Assembly (NCBI RefSeq): GCF_003589595.1
Contig: NW_020653337.1
Span: forward strand, 2,978,561 to 3,042,560
Origin: Hyposmocoma kahamanoa
Taxonomy: Eukaryota > Arthropoda > Insecta > Lepidoptera > Cosmopterigidae
Length of the DNA: 64,000 bases
Direction of reading: 5' to 3'
Position numbers and translations under genes: made by a program. Shown here piece by piece: positions 21,779-33,700 of this stretch; within the stretch, counting starts at the first letter, position 1, and the number at the start of each line of letters is the position of its first letter. The notes under the pieces were generated by a model, which saw nothing but the letters and a program-made list of their open reading frames with translations, did no database searches and had not been told where the DNA came from.

Positions 21779-24700
21779 TTATAGTCCTAGTGCGGGCACG
21801 GGCGTATACGTCATGGGGTTGGGCGCGCACGCCTGTCGCACGCTCATCTCCCAGGCGTCCAGCAGTTGCCCCACCGAACAGGTTTTGGGTAACCTGCATA
21901 TCATAAATTTCGTTCAATTAAATTATACGTGCTATGAAGGCAAAGAGAGAGATATTTAGGCATTTGATACGACACAATGGTTTTTAGAAGTATTATAATA
22001 TAAGGGAAGATTGACGGAAAGAGGCAAGGGAAAATGTCAAATCACGACCATAGAGTGTCGCACAGAGATAGTTAGATTTACTTTGACCGACAAGAGCCTA
22101 GCTCCTAAATAAAGAAAAGATTAACCATGATGATGAGTCTTGCTCATTCATGTTTTTCAGGAAGTTCGTTATAACATTAATGCACGATTATAGTTTGATT
22201 CAGGGCTTTATATCTGTGGCTCTAGTGAAAAGGGGTACAAGTAAAAAAAGCCGACCCTTGCTTCAAATCGACCAGTTAACTTGAGCTTTGCTAATATGGA
22301 CGAAAATTGCAAAATTACATATTTAATATTAAATTACCGATGAAATGTGATTCCGTTTGTTTTGTAATTAGATGTTTTGCTGTTTTTCCCACACCATATT
22401 AATCTTTATTAGAATAAATTCAGAATATTTTTTTGGAATATACGGAGACGTACACACAGGTCAGTAGCTGGCCTGCAAACGGGAGTTGATATTTACAAGA
22501 GCTGTATCGCTAATGTGTTACCAGGAATATACGGCCCTTATTTCGTCTCTATTTCTGGTTACATACGCGACTGCCCACAACTGTAAGTCGTCCAAGCACG
22601 GTGTCCGTGTGTGAGCAACGTCTAAGCAGGGGTCCGTCGTAACGTACCTGGCGCAGCGCGCGTCCATGGCCCGCTCGACGCGCGCCAGGAAGGAGTCGGG
22701 CGGGCCGTGGCGCGCGGCCGAGCGGCGCAGGCGCGCGGGCGCCAGGCGCGGGTAGTCGCGCGGCACGGCCACGTGCACGGCCGGCACGCACGGCAGCCGC
22801 GCGTCGTCCAGCTGCGCCACCAGCGCGATGGCGCCCGCGCCGCCCGCCAGCTGCATGGCCTCCAGCGACACCTGCGCACGCGCACCGAACTGCTCTTTCA
22901 CCGTTCGTCGATTTCATTCAACTACGCGATTTCTCACACGCTATTTGTGTAATATAAATCCGTTGGTATATTTCGGAATACTGTAACACAGGGTATCTAA
23001 TAATAATAATAATAATAATAACCCTTCATACCCATTGACTTACAAATAAATGGACGACGGGTCTAATACAAAAACCACGAAAAAAATGTTCCAAGTCAAC
23101 CTATTTAAACGTAGTGACATGTAAAGGAATATGAAAAAGCTAAAACGTTGAATTTAAATTGTAATGTCATCGCAATACTGTCTAATTTTGCTTGCTTCGC
23201 TGTCAGTCGAACAAACGAAGACTAAAACGTGAATGACGCTCTGTATACGGTTTTAACGCCCTATAAGTTCAGACACTTTTTAGCGCGGACCCGACGTCCA
23301 TATAATTGTAAGTCAATGTTCATACCGCCTTAAAAATGATAGATCTGCACCCTAAAACCTACATACCTCTACAAAAGTCAATTCTACTAGACACATGCTC
23401 GATAGTCCGCCGTTTCTTAAACACACCTGACTCAACAATCTCCACAAAAAAACACCACTCACTCACATCCCCTCACAATACCACAATCGAACCAGAATAC
23501 TTGGGTTAGGCCCACCTTGTTCTAATAATCCGACCATCAGTCGAGTACAAGAAATAATAATAATAATAATCATTTATTTCGGAACTGGTCCATAATTTGT
23601 TAGTAAATTACAAAATGCTTAGGTCTAAGGGTTAGTTAATTGTACAATACATAAGGACAGCGACACAAAAACAAAACAACATTTATTTTCTATACGACCG
23701 CATGTAGCCGCATACAATGCGCGAGCATCGGCGAGTCCCAGCGTGCGGACAACGCGCTCAGGATGCGCTTGGGGCTATACATATATATATATATAATATA
23801 ATACTTATATTATATTTCATTCTTATTATAGTTGACATTAGATTGGCAACGATGACTTATTTGTTTATTAAAACTGATTTGTTATAGTTCAACTGCTTCT
23901 CCTTCATCTACCATGTTTATATTATATAATTCGACCCCTCCGACGTAAAGTATCGTATGTCGAAATTGCCAAGTTTACAGAGGAGCCTTTTAAATATTCT
24001 GAATTCACTGAAATAAGCACAACACGTGCCTTTAGCATTTCTCAGTTTTATTCGACAAAGCTCGCTACTCACATAGAGTATTATAAAATCCTAGATATCG
24101 GTTAGATGAGGTATTAGATGATCACTCTATTTGAGTAACGAGCTTTGCCGAATAAAACTGAGAATTTTAAAGCGCTTCCCTGTAAACTTGGCAATTTCGA
24201 CATACGATACTTTACGTAGGAGGGGTCGATATAACCATAACTTATACGTTTCGTCTGGTACGGGGAATAATATACAACCCATTTTTGTTGTCCCCATTTT
24301 TGCGGCGTTTGAGTAAATAAATAAATAATCCATTTTCCTGGCTATAGTGAAGTGAAAAGGTGTGTTTTGTTCGGCAGCAAAGTTGTTTTGCGTGTCGTGA
24401 CTTGCTACTCTCAGGAATCTGTTTTTAAACCATTAGACTCCTTTGCTTGCTCAGGTTTTGAAACCTGAATTGAATACAAGCACTTGCATCTAACGAGACA
24501 TTTGTAGCCTTACAGAACAAATAACTATTACTGCCACCTACATATCTATTTCTATGTAAGCGTGCTGGTGATATTACAGGCGCATGGGACTTGTCAACTT
24601 ATGTCTCAGGGTGTCGGGCGCAGCGGCAGTGCCACTCAGATCTTTGTTACTTAAAGCACTGAGTGGGACTGCAACTGTTATGACCAGGCTTACCACCAGA

Positions 24701-27700
24701 CTCGCGACATGTTCGTCCCGTCACTTGATATCATAAACAATAGGAAGCGCAGTAATGTGAGCATTACTGTTTGGCTTTTTTTTGGAGAACGTTAATAGAC
24801 GTTAATCGTTCGTCGTCTTTCACCTAATGCCGCTAGATGGCAGCACATTGAACGAAATTTCTTAACATGCAATAATAGGTATTGAACTTTTAAAGGTATG
24901 CCAACTGAGTAAAGTTTAAATTATATTAACAAACCAGGATAAGTTACTTCTTTTTAAATAAGAAACTATGACCAATTTCATCATCATATATTTCATCATT
25001 ATCAAGATTTCAAAGTGTTTAAAATTATGTAAGTATGAGTTTTGGCGCCAGATATTCTGATAGTTATCTTACTACATTAGGGCCCTTCCATTGCTCGTTT
25101 TTCTTTCGTGGTTCACATTATTCCGCTTTTAAATAATTTAATAAAACCACTTACCTTAAATCTAGAATCTAATCTAGCAATTTCTCCCTGCAACACATCA
25201 GGTATCTCCATGGTCTGTTCTTCGATCTTTTGTATTTTCAACGGAGGTGGAAGGTTCTTGATGTCAGGGCCGTTGATGGAGTCGAGAGTGGAACCGAAGG
25301 TGCGTTTGAGAGTATGGTTGGCCAGCGGCGATTGGAGGCAGTTGTTCACGACTTCAAGAAGGGGGTTGAAGATTTGCTCCTGAAATTGAACATGATGCAT
25401 GTTACGGTAATTGTAATTAACGTGATAAATCTAAATAATGACCGGTAATTATTAATAAGTACCTTATGGTTTGGTAAATGTGAAATTCATCACTCTTACT
25501 GGTTGTTAATAATAATTCACAAGATGCTCTCCTCGGTAATAGTAGTAAAATTCGACGACACAAATTGCAATTGTGAAACGTAGAGAAATTCGGTTCAGCT
25601 TTTTCATATAACTTAACCTAAATCAGGGGTCCATCACTCGCTCGAGGTTACGCGATAAGTGCCTACCGCTGAGTGTACCACCGACAGTGCAGGCGCTGAG
25701 ACAAGTCTTTCATTTACATTACAACCCTTGTACATTCTAGCGCATTCGGTTCCGTACGATTGCACACAGCGGGCAACGTTATTTTCACTTCTCCAAAAGC
25801 GCTTGCTTAGGTTCCTTTTTCCTCGTAGTGTGCGCCTGGTGTCATTAGTCAAATTAAGTAGGCTCTTAGCGTAGGTATATTGGATTTTGTATGAGAGTAA
25901 CATATCTGTTACATAATAATTATTAAGTAATCTATGCCTAAACCTACAGGGGGCAGGGACAGTCCCAATCTTTCTACATAAGTTTTGTTTATAGTCCCTA
26001 TCAACCTCTTGGTTGGGCACTATGACCTGTGCGAGCGTACCCGCATAAGGACCGTCTGGTCAGGTCCTAACCCCAGATCAGTCCGTTTGCACGGACTTCG
26101 TCTGGTTCAGCGAGTGCCAGAACCAGTTCTCACTACGACACTACACAAAGTATATTGAGAGAAAAACGCCTTGAATTGGAGAAATAGCAAAATCAACCAT
26201 TAAAGTAATTGCTCCTAAATTAAAGTTAGGCGCTATTTATAAAAATGAATCTTCATGCGTGAACAGCCACCGTTCGAGGTGGATAATTTTCTTCAAAATG
26301 AAATGGGACCACTATGGAAGTGCCCTCTTTCCAACAAAAAAAGAATCATGAAAATCGGTTCACAAATACCGGAGTTATCGCGTAACATACACACAAAAAA
26401 AGAACATACAGTCGAATTGAGAACCTCCTCCTTTTTTGAAGTCGGTTAAAAATTTATTACAATTATAAATACTAAGGTTTAATTATTCATAATCACCGGT
26501 AAAAATAATTAATTTATTACTTTTGTCTCGAATTTCAGTAATTATTAATAATGATTGATGATTATTAATAATTTCCAATTAATCACACTTACCGTAACAT
26601 AAATGTATATCTTTAGTAACCGCTACTTTTTCATCACGATGCACGGAAATCAAGTACTTATTCCTTTTTTAAATACTGGATTTCCGTGCATCGTAATGGA
26701 AACAAGAAATGACAGGCATACCTTATAAGCGCATTGTATTGTATTTTATTTTTATTGTATGACAATTATTTTATTTTATTGCTTTTGCTTTTGTTTTTAT
26801 ATATAATGGTAATTTGTATTTAATAATAAACTTGTCAATAAAGAATTATTATTATTTATAGATATTAGACGATGGATGGATGCGTATTCGACCTCCATCT
26901 CACCTGATGGAAAGTGACGATGGGGTTGGCGATGGAGCATGTACACCTAGATAATACCTCTTCCAGCCTTGTAATGACCCAAGTTATAACGTTCAGAGAA
27001 CAACTCTACAACAAACCGCTCGATCATGGAGATCGTCAAATAAATGTGGAAGCGTAACGCTTCGTGCGAATCTTGGATATATCCTCAACATAGGAGTGGA
27101 CTCTAGCCGATGTCTAGTCTCCCAATGACAGAAAGGGATGAAGGAGTTATTCCATGGAATTTGTTCGCACACTCTCCGTGATATATCCCGTAGAATACTG
27201 ATAAGCAAGCAACTTTACAGCATAGCTGAATAAGACACAGCCTCCATATGAGAACATTTTCCACTAAACGTATGTCTGCTTTAAAAAAGCACATACATAC
27301 ATGTGAACATAACTTATTTATCAACGATGGCATGAAGTATCAAATTAAATGTAGTTAAATCACGAACAGTTAAAAATCTGTTCTTAAAATCACCAAAAAA
27401 GAAAATGGTAGCTAAAACCCAGCTTTGCTATTATACTCGCGTACCTTGCCAGCTGTAGGTGGCAATCCAAGGCCGACGCCTTCGCTGCGTTTGAAGTCAA
27501 GCTTCTCCAAAACCACTTCGCATTTAATGAGCGTCTCCAACGGCATACGCTTGTTCGGGTTCGACAGGATGTCCAGGAGATTCTTCATCTTCGTTAACTT
27601 TTCCACATCTGAAATGAGAACCATATGGAGTTGTCAAAATTTTGCTAATACAATTATTACGTGTCAAGACTTTTCGAGTTCAGGAGGAATTCAGGTGGGC

Positions 27701-30700
27701 AATCCATAGATTATATTGGACTATAGATTACACCTGGAATNNNNNNNNNNNNNNNNNNNNNNNNNNNNNNNNNNNNNNNNNNNNNNNNNNNNNNNNNNNN
27801 NNNNNNNNNNNNNNNNNNNNNNNNNNNNNNNNNNNNNNNNNNNNNNNNNNNNNNNNNNNNNNNNNNNNNNNNNNNNNNNNNNNNNNNNNNNNNNNNNNNN
27901 NNNNNNNNNNNNNNNNNNNNNNNNNNNNNNNNNNNNNNNNNNNNNNNNNNNNNNNNNNNNNNNNNNNNNNNNNNNNNNNNNNNNNNNNNNNNNNNNNNNN
28001 NNNNNNNNNNNNNNNNNNNNNNNNNNNNNNNNNNNNNNNNNNNNNNNNNNNNNNNNNNNNNNNNNNNNNNNNNNNNNNNNNNNNNNNNNNNNNNNNNNNN
28101 NNNNNNNNNNNNNNNNNNNNNNNNNNNNNNNNNNNNNNNNAGGAATGTTTAATTAAAATTCTTTTACAAGTATGATAATTGGCGAAAACAGTAAACTGTC
28201 GTTGAAAAGATAGCAAATTGAATGTTTCTCAAGGGTATACTTTTGATTTCTTAGTTTGCAAAAAATTGTACAGAGGAGACATTATTTTGAATTTGTTCTG
28301 CAAACGAAGAAACGTTTTAGCACTGAATTTTACTTTGCTATTTTATTATATGTTATTGTTAAGTAATCAACGCCTGAACAAGAGAGACAATCTTGACAAA
28401 AATGTAATGGCTGCCTTTCTCTGTAGGCCTTTAAGAATATTATTACAATCGCATCGCGGGTTTACTTAGTGTCATCTATTGATCAGCGTTAAGAATCAAA
28501 ACAAGCGTCCGAATAAGCGGAGTTATGATTGCGACAATTCTTTGTATGAGATTAGGCATCTGTACTAGTATAGTATTATATTAGCTGTGTATCTAGTAAA
28601 AAAATTGAGGCTAGTTAATTTTTTCTGGGAATAAAGTACCAAGCTCCATACCAATTTGTTACAAGTCTTTTACCAAAAGATTTCGTTGTGCTATCTAACA
28701 TTTTGTAGATTTGTATTTGGTAGTAAGGTTGTAAGTTAAAAAGCGTATCAGACTGCTATTTACGCTAGCGCTCTCTTTTATTACCGCATTTAAATATTTT
28801 TACTTTTGCAGGAAAGTAACAGAATGGAAGCAAATTTTTAGAACCATGGCATAATATACGGAGGGGAAGAAGAAAAGGCGGAAACTCATCTCTGGAGCTG
28901 TCAGTACCTCCGAGAGGAGTAGACCAGTGCGACGAGGACGGCTTCAAAAAGGTGGAAAAGTAAAAGAAGTACACTAGCCGTAACCTTAGTGGCACCGCCC
29001 CGACTGGCCCCAACCATCTATTGCATCAAGCGGTACCGAGGACGTTGCTAAACGTGGCACGACTTCATTACTCCACAAAGTCTGCGGATATTCTGGAGTA
29101 CATACGGTTGAAAGCCAAAGCTGCCCTGAGGGTCGAGCAGTTGGAGTCCCGCCACAAGGTGAATTTTAATTCATTTGTGGTGAGAGTACCAACTCAACAA
29201 CTGTCGACCTTCATGAAGGAGGACTTTTGGCCGAAGGGTGTCATGTACCGGTGTTTCCGAGGACGGCTATCGGACACCCACGTTGCGTCACACGTCGCGA
29301 TCCGTACGTGTAAATAAATAAATATTTTTTGTCATATTATTACGTATGTTAGTGTATAAGGTACGTGTTTTATAGATCATATTATTTATTATTTTTATAG
29401 GTAGGTTAAATTATGAAACCAAAACTGTATACATTTATTTAGTTATTATACAGCTACTTGAATGGTAAAATCGATGGGAGTTATTGGAATCTTTCTAGTT
29501 ATTCTATGATATTTTAAAGTAAATATACAAGATAACCACAAACACAAAACAACACTTTCGTAATACAGAGGCAACTCTATTACGAAAGAGTTTAATCGAT
29601 GTGAAAATTACTAGTGAAATTTGTTTTTTCTTTAGGCAAGTCAAAAAGATGTCAACGCCCACCACCATACAAAATAATTTAAAACATATATAGTTTATCT
29701 CCAATATTTCGCTATACTTGTATGTCATTCGTATACGATTTAATTTCAAAGTTACAGGACAACTAACATAGTGTTATCTTAAAATTGCTTTAAGTTATAT
29801 TAATATTACCTATGCAATTTCAAAGCGACAGTGTTGTCCTGTAACTTTGAAATTAAATCGTAAACCAATGACATACAAGTATAGTGAAATTTTGGAGATA
29901 AAGTAAGATGAAATATAATATAACGCAATTGTATATTATTGAGATAATACTATGTTACGGTTACCTATCAGTACTCCGAAATGACATTTTCCAGAAGTAA
30001 CGTTTGCTCGAATTTACATAACCTCGAAAGTAATTTTGAGAGGAAAATGTTTTTTCTTTTAAAGCTAACTTAACTGAAAGAACAACTGTTTCGTTATAAT
30101 TCGGTTTTCGGTGTAATGACAATTCGAACAAAGTTATTTCGGAAAAAAATGTCGAGTTTGTGATAGGTTACCCTATGTTAGTAGTCAAGTGCGATATGTA
30201 TTGTGGTCTATGTAGATAATTCAGGTTTTTTTTCTTTCAAAGGCGGTAGCACGTCCTGGACGGCATCACCGCCCCACCAATTGTTTCCGAGGAGTCGTTA
30301 GCGTCCACTGGGGGGCAGTAGGGACCACTTTGGGAAACTATGAAACGATGATGATGACATGACGAAGTCAGTTTACAAACCTTTGCTGATGCGGCCCGTG
30401 ATGCCCGAGATGCGGCGGTGCCGAGGGCGAGGGGCTGCCGACAGCGCCGCCAGCGCCCGACGGACCCGGTCCGCACGCCAACCCACCTAAAGACATGGGC
30501 GATGCCAGGGCTCCGCCGCCGCCCATCACCCCTGTATCAACGATAGCCATGTCTTTTTAAAGCGTTTGATAATTGTTCACATAAAAAAAATATTGCTCAT
30601 AATTAATTCACATAATTGACCCCATACTGATTACTTTTCGGATTTATAATTATGCCCGAAATATGGCCAACTCATTAATACAACCTTGGATTGACAAGAT

Positions 30701-33700
30701 AAAAATTAAACACAATAAGCAGAGGGTGAAATAACAGAATATTGTGTATTAGGGCGGTAAATAAAGAATTACGAGGGAGACTCTATTAGACTCTAACAGG
30801 CACCCAAGTTCGTAATTCTTGTACCGCCCGTAAAACATACAATGTTTTTCATCACACTTACACGTAAATAGTATGATTGCATGTAGGCTAACTTTAGTCT
30901 TTTAAAATAAAGTTGGGGTAGTGTTCATTGGAGGTATCGCACTTGCACGTATTTACATGATGAAAAAATATTACATACAAGCATTGACTTACAAATAAAT
31001 GGACGACGGGTCTAATACAAAAACCACGAAAAAAATGTCCCAAGTCAACCTATTCGAAATTTAAATTGTAATGTCATCGCAGTATCGCGCTGTCAGTCGA
31101 ACAAATGAAGACTAAAGCGGAGTTTGGCGCTCTGTATACGATTTTAGCGCCTTGCAAGTGCGGATACTTTTTAGCGCGGACCCGACGTCCATATAATTGT
31201 AAGTCAATGCATACAAGGCAAAAAGTTGACCTCGGTGGCCTTGTGTTGTTTTGCACTGTGAGCGTTGGATAAGAAAGTCCCGGCTGCGATTCCCAATAGA
31301 ACGCATTCAGGCAATGAGCTTTTTAAAATTGTTTATTGAGTGTACTGTGACGAATTGCCTAGTATTGAGACCAGGTAACTGATGTGGTTACATTATGATT
31401 ATTATAGTTATATTAAACCTTCATAAATAAAAGTTAAGTAGAACCAGTTACACATATACATAAGTAAAAGCTTCGTCAGACAGAACGCCGCCACCCAATA
31501 ATCGCATCGCAAGAATATTCTATTTAATTTAACCTTAAGTTAGAAGTGATAATTATATCAAAGTTCGTATGAAGATAATTTACCCATAGATACAGGACTA
31601 GGTCCTCCCATAGGTGAAGGCGCAGACGGCGAAGGACTCTGACGCAGGAACTGATTGGGAGCTGGAGCCCTGTTGGGCGGGTAGCCCGCGCCCAACATCG
31701 AGGCCACCTCGGGCTTGTTCTGCACCCGCCCTTGCATGTGCAGCATGTTCATCATTTGCGTGTTGCCCATGCCTGATATAAAATCATTCAAAGTTATAAT
31801 CTACATATCTTAAAATGTAAATAGTTTCAACATGACACAGTTTGGGCACTGCAAAAACATATAACATATAAAAACAGAATGTTATATACTTTGGTACATT
31901 CATCGTTGTGAATTTGACTCTACATAGAAGAGGGATGGAAATAATTGCAGTAAATGTTAATTGCTTACCCATTTGTCCAGGTCCCATCTGTCCCTGCATA
32001 GTATTAGGATTCATCTGCCCGCCCATGCCTCCAACAACCTGGTTGCACGGCATCTGTCCCATAGAGTTACTCACACTCATTGGCACCTGCATTGCGTTTG
32101 GCATTGACATATTTGGCATCATCTGACCTTGCATACCTGGCCCTGCCAATTGACTCTGCAGCTGACTTCCCATAGGGTTCCCCATCCCCATTTGTCCAAC
32201 CATATTATTTCCCATCTGTCCCTGATTGGGTACCATTCCAATGGCACTAATTTTGTTAGGCAACTGCATGTTCAACTGTGGTCTATTCAGGGTCTGGAGT
32301 AAATTTGTAGCAGGTTGTGCTTGAGGTCCTTGGGAAACTATAGGGCCCTGTTGTCCCATTTGGGCTTGAAGACCCATACCAGGATTGGGCCCTAGTTGTT
32401 GTTGCATTTGACCCTGAGGGCCCATGTTCATCATTTGGTTCCTGGAGCCTTGAGATGCGAGGGTCTGTAAAGCATTGATGGGGTCTGGGGCCATGCCAGA
32501 TTGAGCATTGGGTCTCTGAGGAGCCTGCTGGTTTTGGACTTGGGCATTTGGGCCCTGCTGGCTTTGATTGGGGCCTTGCATGTTTGGTGCTCCTTGGTTT
32601 TGCTTTGGTTGGGCTGAAAAGTAAATATTTAAAAAAACACATTAATACTAAATTAAACAAATTTACAGCAATATTTATATAGTTATGAGTTAACAAAGAA
32701 AGAGTTTAGTATGGGAATTATGTCCTGATGTATGGCGACTATAGAAATATGACCATTATGTCAATTTCATTTTACTTATTTTTTGTTTAATTTTTAAAGT
32801 AACATGCAAGTAATGGTTTAACAACTTTTTTATCTTGTTTTCTTGTTAAAAAAAGAGTTATAGGTTATTAAGAGTTATATACTACACAAAATTACAATTA
32901 TGAATGGCTGGATTCAAAAATTAATTCATAATCAATTAATCACCTAATTACGTTACATGCTTTTATGTGAGATGGATGAGACAGCCTAACAAAATGGTAT
33001 TTAAACAGTTAAGGGTTGAAGCGGCGAACTGGGTCTACTGAATAATTGTGTAGAATAATTGTATAGAATAATGGTATAGAATAATTTTATTTTTGTTAAT
33101 TATTATTATTATTTTCATCGGTCATAGTCTTTAATTTGATGTTTCTTTGCGTTTTGTGTGTGTGATCGACCACATAGATCTGCCATGGCCGGGTCTGGCT
33201 CAAAATCAGGATTTCAAAATTTCTCTGAGCGGACACGAGTCAATCACAAATCAATACACATATTTAAGTGATCATTTATAAATATTTCTGTAAATTCTGC
33301 ATACTTTTTTCTCTTTTCTGTAACTTTCTTTTATTTGTGTGTGGTAAAATAAATGGTTTAAATGAACAATCAAATCAAGACCTCAACTTAGTGGGGAATA
33401 TAATGTCACTGTAGGGCAAAAGTCACTATGTTACAAATGGCCAAAGTGATTTTTCACTCTACAGTGACAAAAACCACAATCCAAGTAGGTATTATAATAG
33501 GAGAAAATTTGCATAAACAGATAGTTACAGTACAGATAAAAGTACAGAGTATGTTAAATATTGTCACTTAGCAAACAACACCACACAAGTATTTTGGAGT
33601 AATTTTAAAGGAGAGTGGAAAACTCCACTAATATTGTTGCATATAAGATTTACTTATCTATTATTGGTAATAAGTGTTCTCTTTATGGATTACACATAAT

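Noticed and set aside
22518..22952. Several overlapping Arg/Ala-rich ORFs on both strands
   Set aside because: They are other-frame shadows of the GC-rich Med15 exon 22871-22648, whose frame is fixed by splice phase and the [10 protein letters not shown]...[20 protein letters not shown] junction.
25634..26020. 128-codon minus-strand ORF
   Set aside because: Half of it is a dispersed repeat found again, disrupted, at 47284-47450, and it lies in a Med15 intron with no known domain.
27642..28216. Long ORFs made mostly of X residues (also at 44097-44686)
   Set aside because: They are produced by translating runs of N in assembly gaps.
28765..29013. 82-codon minus-strand ORF
   Set aside because: It is antisense to a decayed LINE ORF1-like fragment and shows no motif of its own.
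31074..31306. Small minus-strand ORFs
   Set aside because: They lie within a hAT-type MITE copy and have no counterpart in the other copies as an intact frame.
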